Shown here piece after piece: positions 46,323-56,499 of a DNA stretch of 64,000 nt. The DNA is taken from positions 1,302,001-1,366,000 of the forward strand of contig JBANDB010000014.1 of the NCBI GenBank assembly GCA_037576215.1. The letters run 5' to 3'. The translations under genes and the position numbers were made by a program. The stretch is from Armillaria gallica (lineage: Eukaryota; Basidiomycota; Agaricomycetes; Agaricales; Physalacriaceae). Each line of letters opens with the position of its first letter. Position 1 is the stretch's first letter. The notes below the pieces were generated by a model, which searched no databases, had not been told where the DNA came from, and saw only the letters and a program-made list of their open reading frames with translations.

Positions 46323-46469
46323 TGGTGGCTGGCGAAGGTCCATGTTTGGAGGGATCCCAAAACGTAAAGGACACTGCAAGTTGTGAATGAATTTCGGGCT
46401 GCGAGAAGCAGAATAACAATAGAACTTACAATACGCACGGATATATGGGTATACTGGTATCATAAGAGA

Positions 46470-46787
46470 TCATGAAACCTGCTTGTTGCGCGAGCCTTGG
46501 GGTGACGAAGGGCTAGCTTTGAATTTCAGAACTAGATCCGGAGAAGATGTGTCCACTCGGAATGAGGTGAATACCGGGCGAGTCGATGAAGGTGATGCCT
46601 TTGATTGTACAACGGGCCGCTTGGGACTAGGCGCCATGATTTGGATGGGGGCGGTGGCGACGGACGATGTTGGCTGGGAATAGTAATGAGATGGCATGGG
46701 TGCTTGGGGGAGGGTGACCGATGAATTGGTGAAGGGGTGCACCGCGAAAGGGTCGAAGGAGTCGAGCAAGGAGCGGGCCATCGCCAT
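46470..46787 (-). CDS. Small Pro/Ser-rich hypothetical protein
   Basis: A 105-residue frame from ATG at 46785-46787 (MAMARSLLDSFDPFAVHPF) to 46470. Sequence is rich in Ser/Pro with short motifs SKASPSSTRPVF and VLKFKASPSSPQGSRNKQ. The N-terminal MARSLLDSFDPFA looks like a short linear motif. I recognise no family. It sits convergent to NTAQ1 with 147 bp between the ends. It could be real, or part of a larger gene with an unseen 5' exon. Confidence 0.45.
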   Translation of the reverse strand: MAMARSLLDSFDPFAVHPFTNSSVTLPQAPMPSHYYSQPTSSVATAPIQIMAPSPKRPVVQSKASPSSTRPVFTSFRVDTSSPDLVLKFKASPSSPQGSRNKQVS

Positions 46788-47519
46788 ATGCAACGCAGGA
46801 TGGGCGCGAATTTTCACTTGTTTTTTTCTGTTTTATGAATGCGGATTGGAAAGGTATTATTCCGGGAGGCCCGGCGTTCCCTGGCGTTCCGCTAAGGTAT
46901 CCGTTTTCCACGTGGCTTGTATTTCCCCACATTCGATCGCCGATCATCCCGTTGCCCCTTTCAGGTCTCCGATTCCTCCGATTCCACGCTGACGGCGGAT
47001 AAACCAACGGACCACTTACATTTGTTGTCAATAATTAGAGTACGTACCATTGCCTACCAACCATTACATTAGTCATTTGATGCTAGGATCGGAGCCTTCT
47101 ATCTACATTTCATATTCTCGTCTCATCGCTTCTCATCACTCGTCTTCGACACTGAGGCTTCGAATCTTTTTTTCTTTTTCAATTTGTGTATTCCGTGGTT
47201 TGTCCGGGTGCAATTGGTTATTCACAAGGGGTAAAGGGTAATTTTATGCGTCTCGACTCTCGAACGAGTTGATGCAGTCCGCAATTCCTCGTGTACCCGT
47301 TGGGCATGTTCGTCTCATTGCAAGTCTGGATTTCTGCCACAAAGCCTATTACGCCGATTCTCGCAAAATCCAGCTATTAGTATGATGTTCTACCGCACCC
47401 AATCACGTTAGGGATAGTAGGCACGCTGCACTCCCAAGTTGACGTCGCACGTCGTGAAAATCAACATCATGGCCTAGCATCCCTCAATGGTTAGTAAGAA
47501 TAACCACCCCAGAGTGCTA
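46788..47519. other. Intergenic about 730 bp, no gene seen
   Basis: Open frames on both strands are short and unrelated to any family I know. It should contain the upstream region of the small protein and the 3' region of ATP12. T-rich tracts near 47165-47190 are the only notable composition. Confidence 0.4.
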
Positions 47520-48506
47520 TCACCTACTATCTTCGACCTCGCCCCAACGTTCTATTTGGCTTGACACCTCGACCCGAGCCGCTATTGATGCCTGCTCCAC
47601 CGTGATAAACCGCTTAACCAACGCCAAAGCAATCAAGAACGATTTCGTTATGTACGTGGCTCGTTCCATGGCTGTTTTTCCCATGAGACCCGACGCCGTT
47701 GAGGATCGAAATATACCTACCGGCCATTTCCCAGGAAGTGAACGTTTTCAGCTCTTCGATGAATCTCTGCTTCGTTGCTTCTGGCTGCTTGTTGGACAGT
47801 ATCGACTCGAATTTGTGGATTTCGACGTTGAACGTGTTACGTGCCCATTCTAGCAAGGGATCCCAATGGTCCGACTGGAGCGTCACGAGTTGAGGAGGGT
47901 AGTCTTCGTGGAAGCTAAAAATGTATCAGCTTCTGGCCCCTTGTAGCAACTGGCGCCCAGATTGCCTACCATATCGTATCTGTATCAAAGTATTCAAGTA
48001 AAGCATGGCAGACCTCTTCCCGTGCAGCGTCTTCGCCAAGGGAATCGATCGCTCTAGAGACCAAAGATGTCTGCGACTCCTTCAAATCCTTGACACGGTA
48101 CCAAACAGGTGACTCACAACTGGCAAGGCATGAGGCTTTAGCAGTTTGTCCTGGTTATCCCATTCAGTAGCGACGAGAGTTGCAACCAATTTTTTATTTC
48201 CAGGCAGTAAGAGTGTATTGCCGGAGGGGGTTTTGAGTGAGCGCCTGTCCAGAGTTACGGCAAAAGAATCTCCGCGTTTCTCGATGTCTACATCCTTCCA
48301 AAATCGTTTCATCGTCGCCTCTGCGCCTACAAAGCATTTTCCTTTTCAACGAATATGTAGTTGGGAAAGTAGATAGTCCGCTCACGGTTCGTCTCCGTAA
48401 CTGGAGGGCCATCGATGATAGATGCTGTTGATTGAAGCCTCCTGAAGCTACGCAGGAAAGTTCCGGTCGTTGATCTTATGGGCGCTGACCGACAGAAGAA
48501 ACCCAT
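47520..48506 (-). CDS. ATP12: Atp12, F1-ATPase alpha-subunit assembly chaperone
   Basis: Atp12 binds free F1 alpha subunits in the mitochondrial matrix and is needed to assemble the ATP synthase. ATG at 48504-48506 gives MGFFCRSAPIRSTTGTFLRS, an Arg/Ser/Thr-rich, acid-free start typical of a presequence, followed by FRRLQSTASI. An intron joins TETNR to AEATMKRFWKDVDIEKRG, then FAVTLDRRSLKTPSGNTLLL, the family signature. Later blocks are KLVATLVATEWDNQDKLLKP, DTICFHEDYPPQLVTLQSDH and WARNTFNVEIHKFESILSNK. The end is VSSQIERWGEVEDSR (stop 47520-47522). The start lies 202 bp from the divergent MSH3 start. Confidence 0.95.
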
Positions 48507-48708
48507 AGTCCTGAGCTCGACACCGACTTAATGGAAAAACTGTCCTGCCTGCCCCGAAAAAAGAACTTGAGCGTGACGTGACGTTGAATGACGCTCTATC
48601 ACGTGGCAATTGCGGACGCGCCCTCTCATTACCACTGGCCACCTTTTTTTTGACCACAAATTATTCTCTCCCCGTTTCTGCCACCTTTCGCCTGTTCGTA
48701 GAATCGCC
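48507..48708. promoter_or_regulatory. Shared divergent promoter, ATP12 / MSH3
   Basis: 202 bp between the two ATG codons. It contains a tandem CRE-like element TGACGTGACGT at 48574-48584 and CACGTG at 48600-48605. Both types bind bZIP/bHLH factors in fungi. Which gene they serve is unknown. Confidence 0.45.
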
Positions 48709-51700
48709 ATGAAGAACGGCTCGAGTTCTCCTCAAACTATAATTTCATCGTATTTTTCTCAGGCCTCAAGTTCGAGCCCCAGTAAAGGAGGCAAAAACAG
48801 GTCTAGTCCTATCGATTTGACCGGCGAGGCGGACAGTTCAGACAATGAGCCGCCTCCAAAGAAACGAAAAATAACCACTCCTTCTTCTCCTGTCCTCTCT
48901 CGGACATCGGAGTGGCAGTACACGCCAGGCCCCAATACCGAGACCACGGCTGCAAAATCCCCAACTAAACGCGAAATTGATGCAAAAAAGAAACGCCAAG
49001 AGGCATTCAGGAAGAAACTGTTGGCAGATGACCATCGCTTTAGTCGACAGGCGTCTAGCACCCGTGAACCTGAACAGGATGAGGTTGAGGAGTTGTCGGG
49101 AAGCGAGTCGGACGATGAGTTCAAGGCATTGACGAAGATGTTTTCGGCCAAGGGTCAGAACGCGAAGAAGGTCAGCAGGAAGCCTGTACGCACAAAGAGT
49201 GCACCAAAGGTCGCCGAAGAGAACGGACCATGTGGGCAGCCGTATACACCTTTGGAAAAGCAAGTGAGTATCATTTTCATCAATAGACAGCATATAAAGC
49301 GCTCATTGTCCAACCCAAGGTTCTACAACTCAAAAAGGAGAACGCTGGTACCGTGTTAATGGTTGAGGTTGGATACAAGTACAGGTTCTTCGGAGATGAT
49401 GCTAAGGTGCGATACTTACACTCTGCTAAGATAAGCATCCAGCTGAGCGCTAGACTAGGTCGCAAGTAAAGAACTTGGTATGGTGTCCTTCAACGATCGC
49501 AACTTCCTTGTTGCCTCCATTCCATCCCATAGGCGAGACATACATTTGAAAAAGTTGGTGCTTAATATCTGTTTGACCGGCTTTTTAACTGTCTCTGTGT
49601 AGGCTACTATCACAAGGTTATCGGGTTGGGATCGTGCAACAGACTGAGACAGCTGCTCTGAAGAAGATCGGCGACAACCGAAACGCACCTTTTGAACGGA
49701 AATTGACTGGCCTATATACAGCAACTACGTGAGTCTTGTACTTCATACTCATAAACGGACAACCTGACAACAGGGTAGATTTGTGGATGGTCTTGATTCT
49801 GTAGATGACGTCGACAAATATGTTGCTCCACCTTTCATGTGTATCGTTGAGGAGAAAAGAGGCCCTCACGATGGGGATGTGCATATTGGTTTAATCAGTA
49901 TCTGTCCTAGTACAGGAGACGTTATATGGGATGCGTTTGAAGGTACGGTGTACTTCTTATGATCGCCAATGGTCAGGACCTTTGACATGTATTAAAAACA
50001 CCCCTGTAGACACCCTCATGCGACTAGAGCTAGAAGTAATATCCGCTGAACTTTCTAGAAGATGGCCCTTTCTCATCATTCATTAGACGAGGTTGTCGCA
50101 CACAAAACCTGCCGAGTTGCTGTTACATCAAGGTGGTCTAACGAAAGCAACGGAGAAAATATTGTCTCACTTCACTGCGTGCGTTTCAACGTCGTGTTAT
50201 CGAGAATGTGCAAATTAAAACATCATACTAGCATCTCATCGATTGGTGGTGGTATTCGCGTTGAGCACTTCCAGGCTTTGATGCCGTATACAGATGCATA
50301 TTCGTATATCACTGATTTCTACGCCAAGAAGAAACCAGGACCTATGGTTTCGGATAATGTCAGATCTGGTGCATGTCGATAAAGGTTCTATGTTCATGCG
50401 CTCATTCTTTCACCAGGAAAAATCCTTGCGGATATCTCGGACCTGCCCAAGTCGGTGGTGGTCGCTCTTGCGCACTCCATGAAGTACCTATCCAAGTTTG
50501 GCCTCGCCGATGCCTTTTTGGAGACTAACTTCTTTACCAAATTCTCGACACGTGCTCACATGCTGCTGGCTGCCAATACTCTTCAGAATCTCGAGATATA
50601 TAGGAACGAGACGGATTACACAACTCGTGGTTCCCTAATGTGGATTTTGGATCGTACGAAGACGAGATTTGGCGCCCGACTGCTGAGGTATTGGGTAGGT
50701 AGACCTTTGGTCGATAAAGTGTATGTCCGTATTAAGTCGTTCTTGTATAAATCACTCAAACCTTTGATAGCGCTCTACAGCAACGAATAGACGCAGTAGA
50801 AGAGATTCTTGCCAGTTCTTCCGAAAAACTCGTCAGCCTCCGTCAACTTCTTAAAGGACTTCCTGATCTCGCCAAGGGTCTCTGTAGAATACACTACGGC
50901 CAGGTAATGATTTGCCGCTTCAGCCACGTATTGTCATCTGACCCTGATGTGTTTAGTGTACTCCTCAAGAACTGGCGATACTTATACGCGCCTTCAAAAA
51001 AATTGCTGAGTCCGTAGAGGTGATGGAGAAACCATCTGACGTCGGATTTGATTCCACGCTTTTGAACGACATTATATTTTCGCTTCAGCATGTAAAAGGA
51101 CCCGTCGCGGATATGCTGAGCATTGTAAACCTCAACGAGGCGGCGGACGGCAAGAAGGCTACCATGTGGGTCGACCCCGAGCGATATCCTGATGTCTTGG
51201 ATCGTGATCTCGTCTGTTTTCTTTGCTTTGAGGTCTTGGATGAGACACTAATGTGACGGGTATTGATGTAGGCAATCCTTCAGATAGAGGCCGAGCTGGA
51301 TAACGAATTAAAAACCAGTGAGTTTGGAAGATAGTTATTCGGCCCTGACTCATTTAACAGTTCGGAAACTCTTGAAGTTTCCATCGCTTCAATGGAGTAA
51401 TATTTCAGGAGAAGATGTGAGCGGTTGTGTCTTTTTTATTATCCTGTCGTTTAGCTTGTACAGTTTGTTGTGGAAGTAAAGAAAAGCGACAATAGGCCAA
51501 TTCCTGATGATTGGAACCGACTTTCAAAGTTCGTCACATGCACTTATATTTGGAATATCCTGATGAGACTGATGTCTATTTACTGAAGGACGAAGTATTT
51601 CGAGCGTTATCAGCCTTTATCCGTAAAACACAAAGTCGAGGAGCGCAACCAGGGACAAGAGAGCTTAAAAGTGCGCCGTGAAACCAACAACCTCAATTAG

Positions 51701-52981
51701 CAGAGCACTCAATTAAAACCAGGCTGAAGCTCATAAAGCGTATCTCTCGTTCTTGGCTGAGATCAGCCAGAAATACTACGGCGTGTTGCGAAACGCGGTC
51801 ACCAAGCTTGCCGTTGCTGATTGTCTACTCAGCTTAGCACACGTAGCTTTACTGCCTGGGTATGTTAAGCCATGTCTTGTTGAAGAAGATGTCCTCGAAA
51901 TCGTTGACGGGCGTCATCCCATGGTCGAGGCGTTGCGGGATAATCCTTTCGTTCCGAACACTGTCCTCATGGGAGGCTCTGAACCCAAGAATAAAATCAT
52001 CACAGGACCAAATATGGGAGGGTAAGGGTTTTTTCCATCGACTCAAATGAGATGTGTCACGATAAATCTTTGACTAGGAAAAGCTCTTCGGTACGCATGG
52101 TGGCCCTTATTGCCGTCATGGCCCAGGTTGGTAGTTATGTCCCTGCCACATCTGTCAAAATCAATCTACTGGATTCTGTCCTTACAAGGATGGGAGGTAC
52201 GTGACTTCTTGTATCAGAGAACTCAGCCGCTGACATGTTCGTCTAGCCTCTGACGACCTCGCCAGAGGACGATCTACATTTATGGTGGAGATGGCGGAAA
52301 CCAGTGAAATCCTGCATTCAGCCACGGAGAGAAGCCTAGTAATTCTAGATGAACTTGGACGGGGAACCTCGACTTTTGATGGGGTAAGTCCTTTGCTTGA
52401 CAGATTTCCATGGCATGTGGCTTACAGCACGCTAGATGGCTATTGCGGACGCTGTCTTGCAGCATCTAGTGCAGTCTGTCGGGTGCAAGACGTTGTTCAT
52501 CACGCACTATCCTTCGATAGCCCTGGGGCTGGAGAAGAAGTTCCCAAAGCAGATTCATAATTTACACATGGGCTATGAAGCTGAAACCCGCATAACTGGA
52601 TTTCACGACATCACATTCCTGTACCGTCTGACTAACGGGATTGCTCCAGGTAGGCCTTTTCGGCATCTTTGAATCCTTCGCTAATCTACTCAGAATCCTT
52701 CGGTGTGGAATGTGGCGCTCTTGCTGGGCTGCCAGAAAGCCTTTTGTCCGTCGCCGCTGAACAGTCATCCCAGATGAAAGACCAAGTAATGGCGCGAACG
52801 AAACGCAATAAGTATGCCTGAGGCTGTATCTCTCTTCTCTCGATCTGACCCGTATCTCTATCACAGGTCTAAAAAGACCATGAGGCTGTTGCGCATGTGC
52901 TTACAGGGTGGAAACACAGCAACCAGCTCACTTTTGGCTCTTAGACTAGTAACAGATGAGTTGGTGGCGGATCATTATTAG
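48709..52981 (+). CDS. MSH3: Msh3 DNA mismatch repair protein
   Basis: Msh3 pairs with Msh2 (MutSbeta) to detect insertion/deletion loops. ATG 48709 starts a disordered N-terminus with a PCNA-interacting motif QTIISSYF (residues about 9-16). MutS domain I follows: [34 protein letters not shown] and [18 protein letters not shown], distinctive of Msh3. Lever/clamp sequence includes [14 protein letters not shown] and [20 protein letters not shown]. The ATPase domain has Walker A GPNMGGKSSSVRM (split by an intron near 52022), [18 protein letters not shown], Walker [24 protein letters not shown] and [19 protein letters not shown]. It ends with DELVADHY at TAG 52979-52981. Many short introns; a few junctions around 51420-51720 were not fully resolved. 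Confidence 0.95.
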
Positions 52982-53119
52982 CGTTACAGCGTATCATTAC
53001 GTTGATACAATCTAACTGGAGGACTGCTCTTACTGTGTTGTTTTAGACGATGGAACGTATGGCTTTTCACTGTCCCGGGGGTTTCGGAGCTCACGAGATC
53101 AAAATGTTCAATGGAATAT

Positions 53120-53808
53120 TCATCGCTCCCGAATGTTCGGTTTAATCCAAACAGCCTGTAAAAAGTGAGCCGGTCTCTAAATAACACATGTATCCACATA
53201 CCAACATGCTCCGACTCTCATTCCCGTCTTCATCCACGGTTTTCACCACGGAACCAGAGTCGACGCTAGGACTGTTGACAAACTTTGAAATGCTTTCCAG
53301 TTTTTGGACATCGATTTTGTAGTTTCGAGCGAGGTTTTCCACGTCCAGACGTGTAGTGCATGATTTCCGTTGATTAAGTATGGAGCTGAGTGTTGCAGCA
53401 TAGACATTGCGCCCAGTGCTCGATGACTCTTCCGACTCAGAGAGAGCGCGCGAGCGAAGCACGCTACTTTTGGATGCAGCCTTCCGAGAATGTCAGTCGC
53501 ATACGGAGCGTTGAGAAGGCCTAAATACAGACCGGCTGGAACGAATGCATGTGATGATCCACGCGTACTTGGCCAAGCCTATTCAAATTAGACAAAAAAT
53601 GAGGGTCTTGGGCATCGCGTTCGATATCTAGGCATGGTTTAGAAGAAGAGAGGACACAGCTCGATAGTGGACGCACCTTGGTTTTTTACTTCGCTAGCCC
53701 TGGGTCGAGCGGTTGCGTCTGCAGCACGAGTGGTCCTAGCACAGCCCAGGACGGATTCTCAGTCATCTTTGGATATTTTCTTGCAGCCTTGGAGGAGGCG
53801 GCGCCCAT
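53120..53808 (-). CDS. Putative N-myristoylated protein of unknown function
   Basis: ATG at 53806-53808 gives MGAASSKAARKYPKM, matching an N-myristoylation signal (Gly2, Ser6, basic residues after). After an intron the sequence continues with DIERDAQDPHFLSNLNRLGQ and VRVDHHMHSF. Later exons give NVYAATLSSILNQRKSCTTR, LDVENLARNYKIDVQKLESI and SKFVNSPSVDSGSVVKTVDE, ending MLAVWIKPNIRER at TGA (53120-53122). The C-terminal half looks like a small helical domain. I cannot name the family with confidence. Membrane attachment by lipid is inferred. It is divergent from STRAP across 135 bp, which includes CACGTGA at 53834-53840. Confidence 0.72.
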
Positions 53809-53943
53809 GATGACGGCTGTGTGGTGAGTCTAGCACGTGACGACGCAGCGTCTTTGAGGCTCGCATTCCTTTTTTTGCATCCTTCTCAATCTGCAGCGCG
53901 GTGCGCTTGTATCACGACCACAGACCTCATTTAGTACGATTTA
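53809..53943. promoter_or_regulatory. 135 bp shared promoter with CACGTGA
   Basis: This segment separates the divergent starts of the myristoylated unknown and STRAP. CACGTGA (53834-53840) is a fungal bHLH-type site; the same core occurs in other intergenic stretches of the window. Confidence 0.45.
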
Positions 53944-55130
53944 ATGTCCCTTCCTGCCAAGGCCACACCTCTCGTGGCGTCTGGTCACACTCGCCCCGTT
54001 ACCCACCTTTCTTTTTCTCCCATTCAAGACGACGGCACGTATTTGCTCATTTCGAGCTGCAAAGATGGAAATCCGATGTTGAGGGAGTGGACTGGCGACT
54101 GGATTGGTACTTTTCTTGGGCATAAGGGTGCTGTTTGGAGCACCAAACTATCTCCCGATGCGTCAAGGGCAGCTTCCGGAAGTGCTGATTTCACCGCGTA
54201 CGTCTGATAATATCCTTGTCTCTCTATTTTGCTTACCCTGTTGTTATAGCAAAGTCTGGGACACATATACAGGAAATCTGCTACATTCTTTTCCGCATAA
54301 TCACATTGTCCGCAGTGTAGCGCTCTCTCCGACATCGTCCCATCTGCTCACCGGTGGGCAAGAGAAGAAAGTGCGAATGTTTGACCTTGGTAGGCCTGAT
54401 GCGGACCCGGATTACCTCGGAGAGCCTGGTGCCCTTTCGCATGAGGGAACGGTCAAAAGCGTCGTCTGGGTTGGTGACCACACCGGCGTGACTGCGGGAG
54501 AGGATGGTTTTATCAAGTAAGTTATTTATGTCTAGCTCAAGCTGTTCAGATTTCTGAGACGCGATTAGGTGGTGGGATCTACGAACGAGGACGTTAACGA
54601 ATACCATGACCTTTCCTAAACCTATCACTTCCATGGAACTGTCTCCACAGACAGGACGATTAGTTGTGACCTCGGGTACAACCGTCGCGTTTATCCCTGC
54701 TCTTCCCAATAGCAATGGACTGACGCACAGTCTGAACCTTCCCTACTCACCCTCATCTGCGACAATACATCCCATTCTACAGGACCGGTTTGTCACTGGC
54801 AACACGGGTGACGAATGGGTTCGGGTGCACGCGATGGACGGTGAAGAGAGAGAGGTTTTGAAGGGACACCACGGTTCCGTGCATTGTGTCGAATTCAGCC
54901 CTGACGGAGAAATGTATGCTAGCGGCAGTGGTGCGTGGACCTTTTAATTTCTGACAGCGGCAATTGACTGATTTGCTATTGTAACCATGGTAGAGGACGG
55001 TGAGTATGACCCTGCAATTTTGTACTGCGGTTCTGATCTTTTTTTTAAAAATTCAGGAACTATACGACTGTGGCAAACTACGCCTGGAAAAACTTATGGT
55101 CTTTGGCAGGGACAGACAAACGGAGGCTAA
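53944..55130 (+). CDS. STRAP/Unrip WD40 repeat protein
   Basis: A seven-bladed WD40 protein homologous to animal STRAP (Unr-interacting, SMN-complex associated). ATG 53944 gives MSLPAKATPLVASGHTRPVT. WD repeats read LISSCKDGNPMLREWTGDWI, FLGHKGAVWSTKLSPDASRA, AKVWDTYTGNLLHSFPHNHI and LLTGGQEKKVRMFDL. Further blocks include HEGTVKSVVWVGD, VTAGEDGFIKWWDLRT, and the last blade EVLKGHHGSVHCVEFSPDG. The end ASGSEDGTIRLWQTTPG is reconstructed through a 6-nt exon (54994-54999), then GLWQGQTNGG and TAA at 55128-55130. The protein is close to the usual STRAP length. A WD40 adaptor role in RNP assembly is inferred from the family. Confidence 0.92.
54994..54999 (+). other. 6-nt microexon of STRAP
   Basis: AGGACG lies between acceptor ATGGTAG and donor GTGAGT. 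With its neighbours it encodes E-D-G in the conserved WD-repeat motif SGSEDGTIRLW. Skipping it would keep the frame but delete two residues from the blade's tight turn. Confidence 0.85.
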
Positions 55131-55333
55131 GGTGGATTTGCTGTATATTGAGAAGGTTCATTTGTGTTTTTCTGAGAATGTACTGTATGAATCCAACTTC
55201 GATGTACTTAATAATGACACCGCTTGTGGCTGTGCTCAATTATCATATGCTTGGCGTGACAAGGCTGTGACAGGCGTCAATTTGAACTTGTTCTCCTAGA
55301 TCCAAGCCCAGCACCATTGGCATCTTGCTCGTC

Positions 55334-56238
55334 ATGCCTCCCAATCATCATCATCATCATCGCTCGCTGTCTCTCGAGTCGGCTCATTCGTCATCTCCTC
55401 GTTCACCCTCACCCCCATCGCAGACTTTTCACTCATCGATTCTACCGCACTCTATTCCTACCCCAGCGCTTCTCGAGTCAGTAGCTGGTGCTGCCCATTA
55501 TTCCGGAGTCAAAGTAGATCCAGAAGCCTTGAAACACAGACGAGCGAGTATGGACCGAAGGTCCAGCGCTAATGAGCCGGTGAAAGCAGACCACCAACGT
55601 ATTATGGCTGACTTGAAGGAACTTTATTGTTGCCGGCCCACCGTGGAGATTTTCGAAAGGTCGTGGAACAAGGACGCTGTGTTTGAGGTATGTTGCCACC
55701 TGGTGTGTGTTCGGCGTCTTTGGGACCATTTTTTACAGGATCCGCTTTCGTATTGCAAAGGTTACAATGAGTATGCTGCTCAGGCACGTTGTCTACATCA
55801 TCATCTACATCTGTGACTGACGCTTTCACAGTGGTTTGCCCTGGTATGATGTCTGTGTGAACAACCCTATTTCCTGGCTGATTAGTGTTTCCAGCCGAAA
55901 CTGTTTTCCAAGTCGGAGACGCTGTCAACGAGAATTATGTCATCGACGAGCTCCCCGAACCGATTGGTATTCGCACAGAAACAGGAGTACACACCACGAT
56001 TGTTTGGTCGTAAGAAGGTAAGCAGGGGGGGACCTCGGATCTGTCAGTGGACTGACTATTGAGCCCGAGCCAGGTCATCGACTCAATTATCGTGGTTGAC
56101 CTTGATCGCGAAGAAAAGATTTTGCGATTGGTTGACCAATGGGATGGAAAGGTGCCGACATGGTTTGGGTCGCATACTTTAAGACGTGCGAATGCCAAGG
56201 TGGCCCCCTGGCTTGTACATGTGCCGAAGCATGCATAA
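55334..56238 (+). CDS. NTF2/SnoaL-like domain protein, unknown function
   Basis: ATG 55334 opens with MPPNHHHHHRSLSLESAHSS, a histidine- and serine-rich disordered start. After ALKHRRASMDRRSS comes a folded domain: DHQRIMADLKELYCCRPTVE, IFERSWNKDAVFEDPLSYCK, GYNEYAAQWFALPKLF. Later it has VFAQKQEYTPRLFGRKKVID, SIIVVDLDREEKILRLVDQW and GKVPTWFGSHTLRRANAK. The cone-like pattern (helix, FEDP, beta strands with DQW) suggests an NTF2-like fold of the type common in fungi. It ends VHVPKHA at TAA 56236-56238. I know no specific function. A GT-AG intron after FE (about 55688) and others were inferred from frame. Confidence 0.78.
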
Positions 56239-56499
56239 ATATTCTTCTGGGACTTTATCTACCTGTACTGTTAGCTGTAGGATACATAACTTGTAATTCT
56301 TTCTAATTTTTCTAATTGCACGGCTTGTTGCCGCAATTTGGTATTGGCCGGCCACGTGAATTTCAACATATTGATCGAGCGCAGCAGTACTGTGGACTGT
56401 GGCGGGCTGCTGCGCATCTCTTGGTTCCTTCAGTGTCTCCTGCCAGCGACCCCAGCCGCAGTCGACGACCCTCGCTGTCCTTCTTTCCCTTTCACTATC

